From Bradyrhizobium sp. CB1717 (GTDB taxonomy: Bacteria; Pseudomonadota; Alphaproteobacteria; Rhizobiales; Xanthobacteraceae), in the NCBI RefSeq assembly GCF_029714325.1, contig NZ_CP121666.1, positions 4,216,001 to 4,280,000 of the forward strand: DNA of 64,000 bases, in the 5' to 3' direction. The notes under the pieces were generated by a model. It saw nothing but the letters and a program-made list of their open reading frames with translations. It did not search any database and was not told the origin of the DNA. The position numbers and the translations under genes were made by a program. Position 1 is the first letter of the stretch. Every line of letters begins with the position of its first letter. Shown piece after piece: positions 20,046 through 28,610 of the stretch.

Positions 20046-20492
20046 TCAATTCCGAAACTGCTCCAAGAACATCCGCAAGGAGTCGTGCGGGCTCTCGACA
20101 TCCGTGATCAGCCAGCCCTCGGGCCCGTTCACGAGGACGAAGTTCAGCACCACCCGGCGGCCGTGATTGTCGAAATTCGCCGCGACATAAGTCTTGTCGT
20201 ACTGCTTGCGGACGACCTCAATCGCGACCGGGCCGAGCTTCCAGCTCGGGCTCTGCACCAGGAAATCGTAGGGCTCGACTCTCGGCGTGCTCCAGGCCTT
20301 GCGCAGGGGCAGATCGAAGAACTGGCGGGCGGTCACGGCATCACGCGGCAGGCCTTTCGACAGCTCCGGCGCGCCTTCGCCGTAATGGGCATAGACGTTG
20401 CGGACCAGCGATTCCGGGGTGCGGAAACCTGCCTCCGCCGCGGCCAGCCAAAGTCCTGCCAACAGGGCCCCAATGCCCGCAAGTTCCCTCAT
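20046..20492 (-). CDS. Small exported protein of unknown function
   Basis: The 148-residue product begins with a signal peptide (MRELAGIGALLAGLWLAAAEA). The mature part resembles DUF3828/DUF1344-like small periplasmic proteins in having a short helix with LVRNVYAHYGEG, a DFLVQSPSWKLGPVAIEVV region, and a beta-rich C-terminal half (RVVLNFVLVNGPEGWLITDVES). The final part reads like an NTF2-like or lumazine-binding-like fold, but I do not recognise the family with confidence. It is divergent from the ATP12 chaperone gene (75 bases apart). Confidence 0.7.
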   Translation of the reverse strand: MRELAGIGALLAGLWLAAAEAGFRTPESLVRNVYAHYGEGAPELSKGLPRDAVTARQFFDLPLRKAWSTPRVEPYDFLVQSPSWKLGPVAIEVVRKQYDKTYVAANFDNHGRRVVLNFVLVNGPEGWLITDVESPHDSLRMFLEQFRN

Positions 20493-20567
20493 GCCCGCCG
20501 CTCGCTTTATCGGCCACAGGTCTTATCTTACAAGCCTAGCATCCAGCGACCGGGACCGAAAACTCAC

Positions 20568-21362
20568 ATGCGCGAATTGTTCGAAGAAGCAGCAGGCCAG
20601 CCCCCGCCGGATCCGCGGGAATCGGCGCGCCAATCCGCGCGCACGCCGCTGCGCAAGCGCTTCTACAAGGCGGCCGGCGTCACGGATGCCGACGGCGGCT
20701 TCGCCATCACGCTCGACGGCAAGCCGATCCGCACGCCCTCCGGCCGTCAGGTGGCGATCCCCGCGCGCGCGCTGGCCGATGCGGTGGCCGCGGAATGGGC
20801 GGCCCAGGGCGAGACGATCGACCCTGTCACCATGCCGCTGACCCGGATCGCCAACAGCGTGGTCGAGGGCGTCGTCGATCGCGTCGAGCTCGTCAGCGAC
20901 GATCTTGCAAAATACTTCGAGTCCGACCTGCTGTTCTATCGGGCCGGCCATCCCGAGGGGCTGGTCGCCCGTGAGGCCGCGCACTGGGACCCCGTGCTGT
21001 TCTGGGCCGCGGAGACGCTGGGCGCGCATTTCATCCTGTCCGAGGGCGTCATGCATGTGAAACAGCCGGACGAGGCGCTGCAGGCCGCCCGGGCCGCGCT
21101 GCCCGGCGATGCCTGGTCGGTCGCAGCCCTCCACGTGGTGACGACCCTGACCGGCTCGGCGCTGCTGGCGTTGGCGCTCGCCCATGGCGTGCGCGATGCG
21201 GACCAGGTCTGGGCCGCCGCCCATGTCGATGAGGACTGGAACGCCGAGCAATGGGGCGTGGACGAGGAGGCGGCCGCCCGCCGCGCCGCCCGCCTGAAGG
21301 ATTTTCAGGCCGCCGTGACGGTTCTGGCGGCCGTGAAGCCGCCCGCGGCCCAAGGTCCTTAA
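20568..21362 (+). CDS. ATP12-family chaperone for F1-ATPase assembly
   Basis: ATP12 proteins bind the F1 alpha subunit during ATP synthase assembly. The 264-residue product has the family pattern: RFYKAAGVTDADGGFAITLDGKPIRTP near the N-terminus (in pieces), AVAAEWAAQGETIDPVTMPLTRIANSVVEGV in the middle, and the conserved DLLFYRAGHPEGLVAREAAHWDP segment (in pieces) around residues 122-145. The C-terminal helices include SVAALHVVTTLTGSALLALAL. The ATG at 20568 fits the family start (MRELFEEA); longer open reading upstream is chance. Confidence 0.92.
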   Translation: MRELFEEAAGQPPPDPRESARQSARTPLRKRFYKAAGVTDADGGFAITLDGKPIRTPSGRQVAIPARALADAVAAEWAAQGETIDPVTMPLTRIANSVVEGVVDRVELVSDDLAKYFESDLLFYRAGHPEGLVAREAAHWDPVLFWAAETLGAHFILSEGVMHVKQPDEALQAARAALPGDAWSVAALHVVTTLTGSALLALALAHGVRDADQVWAAAHVDEDWNAEQWGVDEEAAARRAARLKDFQAAVTVLAAVKPPAAQGP

Positions 21363-21419
21363 CGAGAGGTTTACGAGGGGGCCTTAGGGTGGGGGCTCGC
21401 GTTTCCCAGGCCCCTTGAG

Positions 21420-23036
21420 ATGCCGACGCCGATAAGCTCGATCGTTCCCGTCAGTGCCGCCAGCCCTGTGGCTGATGCGACGACGCCCGATCTCGTGCTT
21501 CAGGCCGGCAGCGTCGTCGACGCAAGGGTGGTCAGCGTGATCGCCGACAATCTGGTGCGGATCGCCATCGCCAATCTCTCGATGGACGTGATGTCGGAGG
21601 TGGCGCTGACGCCGGGGCAAAACCTCCAGCTCGCGGTGTCGCAGAACGACGGCACGATCCGGCTCGCCGTGATGAGCGGGGCAGGCGAGGCGACTGCCGA
21701 TCAGATTACGCTGACGCCGCGCGCGGCCTCGCTGGTCGACAGCCCGCCGCTTGCGCCGTCGGCGGTCCCGGTGCGCAATACCCTGACCCCGTCCGAGCAG
21801 GTCGCCGTCAGCGCCGCTTCGGCCGAGGCCGTGACGAAACAGGGCAGCCAGGCGCCGCTGTTCGCCAATCTGGCCTCCGTCGTGACAAGCAGTGATTTGC
21901 CAGCGGGATTGAAGCAGGCGGTGCAGGACGTGCTGGCGCAGCAGACGCCGCTCGACACCGCGCTTGATGGCGGCGATATCGAATCCGCATTCAACAAGTC
22001 CGGGCTCTTCCTCGAAGCCTCATTGGCCGCAGGCACAACGCCGTCTCCTGGCGCGACGCCGGACTTGAAGGCCGCGCTGCTGGTGCTGCGCCAGACCCTG
22101 GCCACCCTTGAGACCACCGTGCCGCCGGCGCCGGCGCGAGGCGCCGCGCTGCCGACGAGCGCCGCGGCCACGCCGCAGACCGCAGCTTTGCTGGCAGGTG
22201 AGGCCACGCAGGCAGTGATGCCTTCACCCGACGCGCAGGTCGCCCAACCGACGCAATTGTCGCGCGGCGCGCTTGCCGCCGCCGTGCTGGCGGAGATGGC
22301 GGGCGGCAATCCGCAAGCCGCGGTGCTGCGAACCATGTCCGCAGGCCTTGCCGCCAGCCTGCTGCAAGAGGTCACGCAGAACCTGCCGCGCATGCTCGGC
22401 AATTTGCCGGGCTCCAGCAAGGCCGTGCCGGATGGTCACGTGTTCGAGGCCGCCGCGCGCGCGACCACACCGCCGCCGTTCCGCGGCGCGCTGCCAACGT
22501 CGCAGCCTGTCGCTTTGCCATCGCTTGCACCGGACGCACCTCTGGCCGCGACCGTGCATCGTCTGCTCGATGACACCGATGCGGCGATCGCGCGGCAGAC
22601 GTTGTTGCAGGTTGCCTCGCTCCCCGATCGCACGGATGCCTCTGGTCACCGCATCGATCCGGCCGCGCCGCAGTGGAATTTCGAGATCCCGTTCGCGACC
22701 CCGCAGGGCACCGCGATGGCGCAGTTCGAGATCTCGCGCGATGGGGGCAACGAATCCGCCGATCCCGCCAAGCGCGCCTGGCGTGCGCGCTTCACGCTCA
22801 ATGTCGAGCCGGCCGGGCCCGTGCACGCGCTGATCACGCTGAACGGCGACAAGACCTTCGTGCGGATGTGGGCGGAGCGGCCGGCGACCGCGCAGCAGCT
22901 CCGCGCCGGAATCGGTGAGCTCAGCCAGGCGATGACCAAGGCCGAGCTCAAGCCCGGCGACATCGTCGTGCGCGACGGCACGCCGCCGCAGCCGGCGCCG
23001 GCCCGCGCCGGCCACTTCCTGGACCGCGCCACATGA
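21420..23036 (+). CDS. FliK-like flagellar hook-length control domain protein
   Basis: A 538-residue protein with a long alanine/proline/threonine-rich low-complexity middle. The N-terminal ~80 residues form a small folded domain (AGSVVDARVVSVIADNLVRIAI). The C-terminal ~120 residues match the Flg_hook/FliK C-domain (WNFEIPFATPQGTAMAQFEI, ARFTLNVEPAGPVHALITL, MWAERPATAQQLRAGIGEL). FliK measures hook length and triggers the FlhB specificity switch. The stop overlaps the next gene, a small FlhB C-domain homologue, by 4 bases. The pairing supports a role in export switching, though no other flagellar genes are in the window. Confidence 0.82.
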   Translation: MPTPISSIVPVSAASPVADATTPDLVLQAGSVVDARVVSVIADNLVRIAIANLSMDVMSEVALTPGQNLQLAVSQNDGTIRLAVMSGAGEATADQITLTPRAASLVDSPPLAPSAVPVRNTLTPSEQVAVSAASAEAVTKQGSQAPLFANLASVVTSSDLPAGLKQAVQDVLAQQTPLDTALDGGDIESAFNKSGLFLEASLAAGTTPSPGATPDLKAALLVLRQTLATLETTVPPAPARGAALPTSAAATPQTAALLAGEATQAVMPSPDAQVAQPTQLSRGALAAAVLAEMAGGNPQAAVLRTMSAGLAASLLQEVTQNLPRMLGNLPGSSKAVPDGHVFEAAARATTPPPFRGALPTSQPVALPSLAPDAPLAATVHRLLDDTDAAIARQTLLQVASLPDRTDASGHRIDPAAPQWNFEIPFATPQGTAMAQFEISRDGGNESADPAKRAWRARFTLNVEPAGPVHALITLNGDKTFVRMWAERPATAQQLRAGIGELSQAMTKAELKPGDIVVRDGTPPQPAPARAGHFLDRAT

Positions 23037-23296
23037 GCGATCCATCCAAGCTTGCGATCGCGCTGCATTACGAGAAAGGCTCCGGCGCGCCCGTCGTCGT
23101 CGCCAAGGGCAAGGGCTCGATCGGCGAAAAGATCGTCGAGATCGCCAAGGCCAACGACATCCCGATCGAGGAGAACGAAATTTTGGCCGGCGCGCTCTCC
23201 AAGGTCGAGCTCGGGGAGGAGATCCCGCCGGATCTCTACAAGGCCGTCGCCGAAGTGCTGGTGTTCGTGCTGCGGCTGTCAGGCCGGGGGCGGTAG
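23033..23296 (+). CDS. Stand-alone FlhB C-terminal domain protein (FlhX-like)
   Basis: The 87-residue product corresponds to only the cytoplasmic export-switch domain of FlhB/YscU. LAIALHYEKGSGAPVVVAKGKG, KIVEIAKANDIPIEENEILA and LGEEIPPDLYKAVAEVLVFVLRL line up with the FlhB C-domain in order. The self-cleaving NPTH motif at the domain start is replaced by DPSK (residues 3-6), so autocleavage is not expected. No membrane helices are present. It overlaps the FliK-like gene by 4 bases (ATGA) and is very likely co-translated. It probably mimics the cleaved FlhB C-fragment (inference). Confidence 0.85.
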   Translation: MSDPSKLAIALHYEKGSGAPVVVAKGKGSIGEKIVEIAKANDIPIEENEILAGALSKVELGEEIPPDLYKAVAEVLVFVLRLSGRGR

Positions 23297-23332
23297 AAAC
23301 AAGCTGTCATCGTTTCACCACGTAGCGGCTGC

Positions 23333-24190
23333 ATGGTCGCGGCCACCTTCATCATTTATCGGATCCCGCTCTTGCTCACCCGCCGCTCCACCCTCGGCCT
23401 TCTCGCCGCAGCCGCCACATTGCCGTCACGTGCACTCGCCCATGTCGCGCCACCGCGCAACGAGATCCGCGACAGCCTCGCCAAGCGCTTCACCGATCTC
23501 GGCACGTCAGGCACCTTCGTCGGCTACAAGGTCGAGGACTATCTGATCGTCGCCAGCGACAAGGAGCGCTCGGGCGAGGGCAAGCTGCCAGCCTCGACCT
23601 TCAAGATTCCGAACTCGCTGATCGCGCTGGAGACCGGTGTCGTCGCTGATCCCGACAAGGACGTGTTTCCCTGGGACGGCGTCAAGCGACCGATCGAAGC
23701 CTGGAACAAGGATCACACGTTGCGCAGCGCGATCGCTGTCAGCGCGGTGCCGGTCTATCAGGAGATCGCGCGCCGCATCGGGCAGGAGCGCATGCAGAAA
23801 TATGTCGACGAGTTCGACTACGGCAATCGCGACATCGGCGGCGGCATCGACCAGTTCTGGCTCACCGGGAATTTGCGCATCGATCCGGTCGAGCAAATCG
23901 ATTTCGTCGACCGTCTGCGCCGCCGAGCGCTGCCGCTTTCCAAGCGCAGCCAGGACCACGTCGCTGACATCCTGCCCGTGACCAAGGTCGGCGACAGCGT
24001 CATCCGCGCCAAGTCCGGCCTCCTGGGTGCCGAGCGCGGCGAGCCGTCACTCGGCTGGATGGTCGGCTGGGCCGAGAAGGGTGAGGCGCACACCGTGTTC
24101 GCGCTCAACATGGATTGCAAGGAGCCGCGCCTCATCGGCGAGCGCATGCCGCTGACGCAAGCCTGCCTTGCCGAGATCGGCGCGATCTAG
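23333..24190 (+). CDS. Class D (OXA-type) beta-lactamase-like protein
   Basis: Class D enzymes are periplasmic serine beta-lactamases. The 285-residue product has a twin-arginine-like leader (RRSTLGLLAAAATL, about 17-30). The class motifs follow in order: active-site Ser88 in PASTFKIPN (S-T-F-K), S-A-V at about 140-142 (AVSAVPVYQ), the Y-G-N triad in DYGNRDIGG near 163, and K-S-G in IRAKSGLLG near 226. WMVGWAEKG matches the strand after K-S/T-G. All catalytic motifs are present, so hydrolase or penicillin-binding activity is likely; spectrum cannot be judged. The ribosome-binding site is weak. Confidence 0.88.
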   Translation: MVAATFIIYRIPLLLTRRSTLGLLAAAATLPSRALAHVAPPRNEIRDSLAKRFTDLGTSGTFVGYKVEDYLIVASDKERSGEGKLPASTFKIPNSLIALETGVVADPDKDVFPWDGVKRPIEAWNKDHTLRSAIAVSAVPVYQEIARRIGQERMQKYVDEFDYGNRDIGGGIDQFWLTGNLRIDPVEQIDFVDRLRRRALPLSKRSQDHVADILPVTKVGDSVIRAKSGLLGAERGEPSLGWMVGWAEKGEAHTVFALNMDCKEPRLIGERMPLTQACLAEIGAI

Positions 24191-24219
24191 CGCTGTCGCG
24201 CCGGCGCCGCTCGGCCACC

Positions 24220-24272
24220 GTCATTGCGAGGAGCTCTTGCGACGAAGCAATCCAGACTGCTGCCGCGGGAAG
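24220..24272. repeat. Half copy of the GTCATTGCGAG palindromic repeat
   Basis: It carries the left arm (GTCATTGCGAGGAGCTCTT, GCGACGAAGCAATCC) and part of the centre as in the copy at 19931, then diverges before the right arm. It is a truncated element just upstream of a copy of another repeat family at 24308. Confidence 0.75.
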
Positions 24273-24307
24273 ACGGAGTATGCGGTGTCTCCTATGGCCG
24301 AGGAGCC

Positions 24308-24384
24308 GTAGGGTGGGCAAAGGCGCGCAGCGCTGTGCCCACCATCATCTAGTGGTGGGCACGCTTTCGCTTTGCCCACCCTAC
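24308..24384. repeat. GTAGGGTGGGCAAAG palindromic repeat (copy 2)
   Basis: The arms are GTAGGGTGGGCAAAG and CTTTGCCCACCCTAC, with inner GTGCCCACCA / TGGTGGGCAC. It lies between convergent genes and could act as a bidirectional hairpin. Confidence 0.85.
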
Positions 24385-24413
24385 GGCATCTCGTCTGCGA
24401 GCTGCTTCCGCGC

Positions 24414-25406
24414 CTAACCCAGCTTGAACAACACCTGCAAGAACTCCTCCACGGCCTTGCGCGACTCCGCGGCGGTCGTCGGATTGCCGCCGACATGCGG
24501 GTTGAGCTCAACGCAGGAATCCTTGTAGGTGAACGGCGCATTCGTATCGCCATTCATCAGCACGCCGCCGTCACCTTCCTTGATCTTGCAGTTGCGCACG
24601 GTCTGCGCATTCGCCGACACGGCAACGGTGTTGACGCCGAGCAGGCCGCTGTCAAAGCCGTGCGCGCTGTCGGGATATTCGGTCAGCACCACGTCCCGCC
24701 CGGCGCTCTTGAGCCGCTCGACAAAGGCCTTGCAGCTCCTTACGGGATTGTAGTCGTCAGGCGTGCCGTGGAAGATGCGGATCGGGCGCGCGGCGATCTC
24801 GCTATCGCCGACATAGGTCGTCGAGCAGTCCGGATAGAACGGGATGTACGCTGCGAACTGGATGCCGGACTTGTTCCAGAGCTTGTTGAAACGCTCCAGG
24901 CTCGCATAAAGCGTCGCCTGTCCGCCGCGCGAAAAACCCATCAGTACGATGCGGTCGGGGTCGACGCGCGGGTGCTTCGCCAGGATCTCCAGCGAGCGGT
25001 AGATGTCGACGATCAGGTTGAGCCGGCCGAGCAGGGCCTGGTTCGGCCCCACCACCGTCAACCCGCGCCCGGTAAAACCGTCGATCACGAAGGTCGAGAT
25101 GCCCATGGCATTGAAGGCGTGCACCCAGGCCTCGGTCGTGGCGCCGACGCCGCTCGAACCGTGCATCAGCACCACGACCGGCAGCCTGCCGGTGCCCTGG
25201 GCAACGCGGAATTCGCCGGCAACCGTCACCGCCTTGCCCGCGGCTGCATCGCCGCTGAGAAATTGCTGGTCGGAGAGGGTGAGCGAGGGGATCGGATAGA
25301 TCTCGGCGCGCGTGGCGACTTCCTTGGGAAGCGCCTGCGCATTGGCGAATACGGTGGAAACGCAGAGCGCAATGAGCACCATGGCGGCGCGGAATGCCGT
25401 CGGCAT
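24414..25406 (-). CDS. Exported alpha/beta hydrolase (dienelactone-hydrolase-like)
   Basis: A 330-residue secreted hydrolase. The ATG at 25406 has a GGGAGGATCC ribosome-binding site and opens a signal peptide (MPTAFRAAMVLIALCVSTVF, ending ANAQA). The oxyanion-loop HGSSGVG is near 82-88. The nucleophile elbow is GFSRGG with Ser159, the acid is probably the aspartate in HGTPDDYNP, and the histidine lies in DSAHGFDSG. The TYPDSAH-like ending and GxSxGG suit the dienelactone hydrolase superfamily. Substrate is unknown. It faces the beta-lactamase gene tail to tail. Confidence 0.87.
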   Translation of the reverse strand: MPTAFRAAMVLIALCVSTVFANAQALPKEVATRAEIYPIPSLTLSDQQFLSGDAAAGKAVTVAGEFRVAQGTGRLPVVVLMHGSSGVGATTEAWVHAFNAMGISTFVIDGFTGRGLTVVGPNQALLGRLNLIVDIYRSLEILAKHPRVDPDRIVLMGFSRGGQATLYASLERFNKLWNKSGIQFAAYIPFYPDCSTTYVGDSEIAARPIRIFHGTPDDYNPVRSCKAFVERLKSAGRDVVLTEYPDSAHGFDSGLLGVNTVAVSANAQTVRNCKIKEGDGGVLMNGDTNAPFTYKDSCVELNPHVGGNPTTAAESRKAVEEFLQVLFKLG

Positions 25407-25478
25407 CGGATCCTCCCTTGTGATTTTCGGGGAGTAGAGCAACGGACCTGTGCGCTGTCAATTTGACGCGCGACGGTC

Positions 25479-26075
25479 TCAGCCCTTGTCCGCCGACTTC
25501 TTCGCCGTCAGCGCCTGGTCGATCGCAAAGCCGCCGATCTCGCTCATCGCCTGCGAGATCACGTCGCCGCGTCGCGCAAAGCCGCTGGAGAGATAATCGA
25601 ACTGCGTCCGCGCCAGCCGCAGCACCTCGATCGGCACCGAGACCACGGTCTCGTTGAAACTGTCCACGGAGGCGCGCAAGCTGTCGAGCTCGCTCGTGAG
25701 CTTGCCGATGTGGCTCTCTGCGTGCTGCATCAGGCCGAGCAGTTTGCCGCGCTCGGCATCGAAGGCGGCGCGCTCGGCGGCAGCCGCCGCGGTGACGTCC
25801 GCAAGCTGTCTCTGCAGCGCCTCGATCTGGCCGACCATGGCATCGGAGGCGAGCTCGGCGGCCTCGCGCAGCTCGGTGCTGCGCGTGCTCTCTTCCTGCG
25901 CCTGATGATACAGCCGTTCGGCCGACATCGCGCGCTGGCTCAGCGACTCGATCATGCGGGCTGCGCGCAGCAGCATCTCACCGTTCCGCCCCGACACCAT
26001 GCTGGCCATGCGCCGCAGGAAGTCGATGGTTTCGGACGATGGGTTCGGCGGCAGTGGGACGACCGTCGCGGACAT
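25479..26075 (-). CDS. Predicted coiled-coil protein, unknown function
   Basis: A 198-residue soluble protein without signal or membrane segments. The start at 26075 (MSATVVPLPPNPSSE) is chosen over an upstream ATG. Residues about 45-150 are almost continuous helix with heptad-like spacing (RAARMIESLSQRAMSAERLY, IEALQRQLADVTAAAAAERA, HIGKLTSELDSLRASVDSF). The C-terminus contains an aromatic patch (RTQFDYLSSGFARRGD). It is typical of lineage-specific Bradyrhizobium coiled-coil proteins; no function can be assigned. Confidence 0.72.
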   Translation of the reverse strand: MSATVVPLPPNPSSETIDFLRRMASMVSGRNGEMLLRAARMIESLSQRAMSAERLYHQAQEESTRSTELREAAELASDAMVGQIEALQRQLADVTAAAAAERAAFDAERGKLLGLMQHAESHIGKLTSELDSLRASVDSFNETVVSVPIEVLRLARTQFDYLSSGFARRGDVISQAMSEIGGFAIDQALTAKKSADKG

Positions 26076-26215
26076 GGGTGATGCTTGAGCCAGGGCATGA
26101 TGACCGCCGCCGTACCGACTTGGCTCACGCAACATTCGGCGCCTGATCGCAAGGCTTGAAGCAAGCCTGAATCGGTCGGCCCGGTCAACCGGCTAGCGCG
26201 GCAAATACGGTCCCC

Positions 26216-26296
26216 TAGCCCGGATGGAGCGCAGCGCAATCCGGGACAGGGCAGCTCGGGGAGAACCCGGATTACGCTTCGCTCCATCCGGGCTAC
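26216..26296. repeat. TAGCCCGGATGGAGCG palindromic repeat (copy 1)
   Basis: TAGCCCGGATGGAGCGCAGC and the opposite arm CGCTTCGCTCCATCCGGGCT form a long inverted repeat with an inner CGCAATCCGGG / CCCGGATTACG pair. Related copies are at 28399, 38902 and 50187. It lies just after the DUF4260 stop. Confidence 0.87.
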
Positions 26297-26315
26297 GCAG
26301 TCAGCCGAAGCGGGA

Positions 26316-26720
26316 TCAGGCGTCCCTCTGCCGCCCGATCCGGCCGAGATGGGTGAAGCCGAACCCGGCGGAATATTTCAGGCCGTAGCCGAGCGCCCGG
26401 TCGATGCCGATATGGGCGAGCCAGATCAAGGCGATGGACAAAGTGAGGGGCGAGGCAAGGCCGAAGCCCAGCGTCAGCAGCGTCACCGGCGCCATGTAGC
26501 TGTGGGCGGCGTTGTAGACCATCGCGCCGAATTTGGCGTCGGACAGGTATGCCAGGAAGCTCAGATCGGGGACGAAGAACAGCAGGGCAAACACCAGCCA
26601 CGACCCGTCCCAGGCCGCGTAGAGCATCACCATGCCCACAAACAGGGTCAGGCCCTCCAGCCGCAGCAGGATGTTGACGCCGCCTGTCGCCGCGCCCGTC
26701 TCGGCCGTTCCTTCCGTCAT
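26316..26720 (-). CDS. DUF4260 family membrane protein
   Basis: The 134-residue product has three to four hydrophobic segments: LRLEGLTLFVGMVMLYAAW, WLVFALLFFVPDLSFLAYL, VTLLTLGFGLASPLTLSIAL, and a short ALIWLAHIGIDRALGYGLKY containing the conserved H-x-x-x-D-R. This LIWLAHIGIDRxLGYGLKY stretch is the hallmark of DUF4260, and the protein ends in the family's GFxxTHLGRIGR. The start at 26720 (MTEGT) is chosen because upstream residues read as random. Function unknown; it is an inner-membrane protein. Confidence 0.85.
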   Translation of the reverse strand: MTEGTAETGAATGGVNILLRLEGLTLFVGMVMLYAAWDGSWLVFALLFFVPDLSFLAYLSDAKFGAMVYNAAHSYMAPVTLLTLGFGLASPLTLSIALIWLAHIGIDRALGYGLKYSAGFGFTHLGRIGRQRDA

Positions 26721-26859
26721 GCTCGTCTCCCGGACAAAACTTTGTAATTCCTTGTGCTTTCCCGCTACGGCAGGGCAGCCCTGCGACGGCGAAAGCGGCT
26801 TTCCGGGCCGCAAAATGCCGTGTTAGAACCCCGCATCACTTAAGACCTGGCGGGAGCAA

Positions 26860-28392
26860 ATGAAACACATCCTGGACGCCCTTGAAGATCGTCGTGCCGG
26901 CGCGAAGCTCGGCGGCGGGGAGAAGCGCATCGAGGCGCAGCACGCCCGCGGCAAGCTGACCGCACGCGAGCGCATCGAGCTGCTGCTCGACAAGGGATCG
27001 TTCGAGGAGTTCGACATGTTCGTCGAGCACCGCTCCACCGAGTTCGGCATGGAGAAGTCCAAGGTGCCTGGCGACGGTGTCGTCACGGGATGGGGCACCG
27101 TCAACGGCCGCAAGACGTTTGTCTTCGCCAAGGACTTCACGGTGTTCGGCGGCTCGCTCTCGGAAACGCACGCGCTCAAGATCACCAAGTTGCAGGACAT
27201 GGCGATGAAGGCGCGGGCGCCCATCATCGGCCTCTATGACGCGGGCGGCGCCCGTATCCAGGAGGGCGTCGCGGCACTCGCCGGCTATTCCTACGTGTTC
27301 CGCCGCAACGTGCTGGCCTCGGGCGTGATCCCGCAGATCTCCGTCATCATGGGCCCCTGCGCCGGCGGCGACGTCTATTCGCCCGCGATGACCGACTTCA
27401 TCTTCATGGTGAAGAACACCAGCTACATGTTCGTCACCGGCCCCGACGTCGTGAAGACCGTCACCAACGAAGTCGTGACCGCCGAGGAGCTCGGCGGTGC
27501 CTCGGTGCACGCCACGCGCTCCTCGATCGCCGATGGCGCCTTCGAGAACGACGTCGAGACGCTCTTGCAGATGCGGCGCCTGATCGACTTCCTGCCCTCG
27601 AACAACACCGACGGCGTGCCGGAATGGCCGAGCTTCGATTCGATCGAGCGCCTCGACGATTCCCTCGACACGCTGATCCCCGACAATCCGAACAAGCCCT
27701 ATGACATGAAGGAGCTGATCCTGAAGGTCGTGGACGAGGGCGATTTCTTCGAGATCGCGGAGAGCTTTGCCAAGAACATCGTCACGGGCTTTGGCCGCAT
27801 CGCCGGCCGCACCGTCGGCTTCGTCGCCAACCAGCCGATGGTGCTGGCCGGCGTGCTCGACTCTGACGCCTCGCGGAAAGCCGCGCGCTTCGTCCGCTTC
27901 TGCGACGCCTTCAACATCCCGATCGTCACCTTCGTCGACGTGCCGGGCTTCCTGCCCGGAACCGCGCAGGAATATGGCGGCCTGATCAAGCACGGCGCAA
28001 AGTTGCTGTTCGCCTATTCGCAGTGCACCGTGCCGCTCGTCACCGTCATCACCCGCAAGGCCTATGGCGGCGCCTTCGACGTCATGGCGTCGAAGGAAAT
28101 CGGCGCCGACATGAACTACGCCTGGCCGACCGCCCAGATCGCGGTGATGGGCGCCAAGGGCGCGGTCGAGATCATCTTCCGCAGCGACATCGGCGACCCC
28201 GACAAGATCGCCGCCCGCACCAAGGAATACGAAGACCGCTTCCTGTCGCCCTTCATCGCCGCCGAACGCGGCTACATCGACGACGTCATCATGCCGCATT
28301 CGACCCGCAAGCGCATCGCGCGGGCGCTGGCGATGCTGAAGGACAAGAAGACGGAAATGCCGGCGAAGAAGCACGACAATTTGCCGTTGTGA
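26860..28392 (+). CDS. pccB: Acyl-CoA (propionyl-CoA) carboxylase beta subunit
   Basis: The carboxyltransferase half of a biotin-dependent carboxylase that makes methylmalonyl-CoA from propionyl-CoA. The product is 510 residues, normal length. Landmarks are [27 protein letters not shown] (N-terminal, in pieces), [17 protein letters not shown] with the oxyanion glycines, [34 protein letters not shown], and in the C-domain [27 protein letters not shown] (in pieces) with [11 protein letters not shown]. The ATG at 26860 follows a GGCGGGAG ribosome-binding site. The alpha (biotin) subunit is not in the window. A repeat and then the AT-rich island follow. Confidence 0.95.
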   Translation: MKHILDALEDRRAGAKLGGGEKRIEAQHARGKLTARERIELLLDKGSFEEFDMFVEHRSTEFGMEKSKVPGDGVVTGWGTVNGRKTFVFAKDFTVFGGSLSETHALKITKLQDMAMKARAPIIGLYDAGGARIQEGVAALAGYSYVFRRNVLASGVIPQISVIMGPCAGGDVYSPAMTDFIFMVKNTSYMFVTGPDVVKTVTNEVVTAEELGGASVHATRSSIADGAFENDVETLLQMRRLIDFLPSNNTDGVPEWPSFDSIERLDDSLDTLIPDNPNKPYDMKELILKVVDEGDFFEIAESFAKNIVTGFGRIAGRTVGFVANQPMVLAGVLDSDASRKAARFVRFCDAFNIPIVTFVDVPGFLPGTAQEYGGLIKHGAKLLFAYSQCTVPLVTVITRKAYGGAFDVMASKEIGADMNYAWPTAQIAVMGAKGAVEIIFRSDIGDPDKIAARTKEYEDRFLSPFIAAERGYIDDVIMPHSTRKRIARALAMLKDKKTEMPAKKHDNLPL

Positions 28393-28398
28393 GGAATG

Positions 28399-28471
28399 GT
28401 AGCCCGGATGAGCGCAGCGACATCCGGGTTCTCGGCCAAGTCCCGCATGTCGCTTCGCTCATGCGGGCTAT
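28399..28471. repeat. TAGCCCGGATG-type palindromic repeat (copy 2, variant)
   Basis: TAGCCCGGATGAGCGCAGCG ... CGCTTCGCTCATGCGGGCTA forms an inverted repeat directly after pccB and marks the left edge of the AT-rich island. Confidence 0.75.
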
Positions 28472-28610
28472 CGTCGGGCCCACCTGACAGCTTGAATCCT
28501 ACGGCAATGGGAGGCTTAGCCAAAAGCAGAACGGAAGCTGCTGCAATCAAACATTGTAAAAAAGTGTGGTACAGCTAGAATCTGGCATGCAATGGCTGGG
28601 GGGCCGACGT

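Noticed and set aside
19452..20567. Long open frame upstream of the ATP12-type gene
   Set aside because: It runs across the end of the pseudouridine synthase gene, a repeat and a minus-strand gene; the ATP12 family start is at 20568.
26836..28374. A 512-codon minus-strand frame opposite pccB
   Set aside because: Shadow of the carboxylase gene; no start site or family match.
28300..28600. Search for target-site duplications or an integrase at the left edge of the AT-rich island
   Set aside because: None convincing; only a palindromic repeat of a family found elsewhere was seen.
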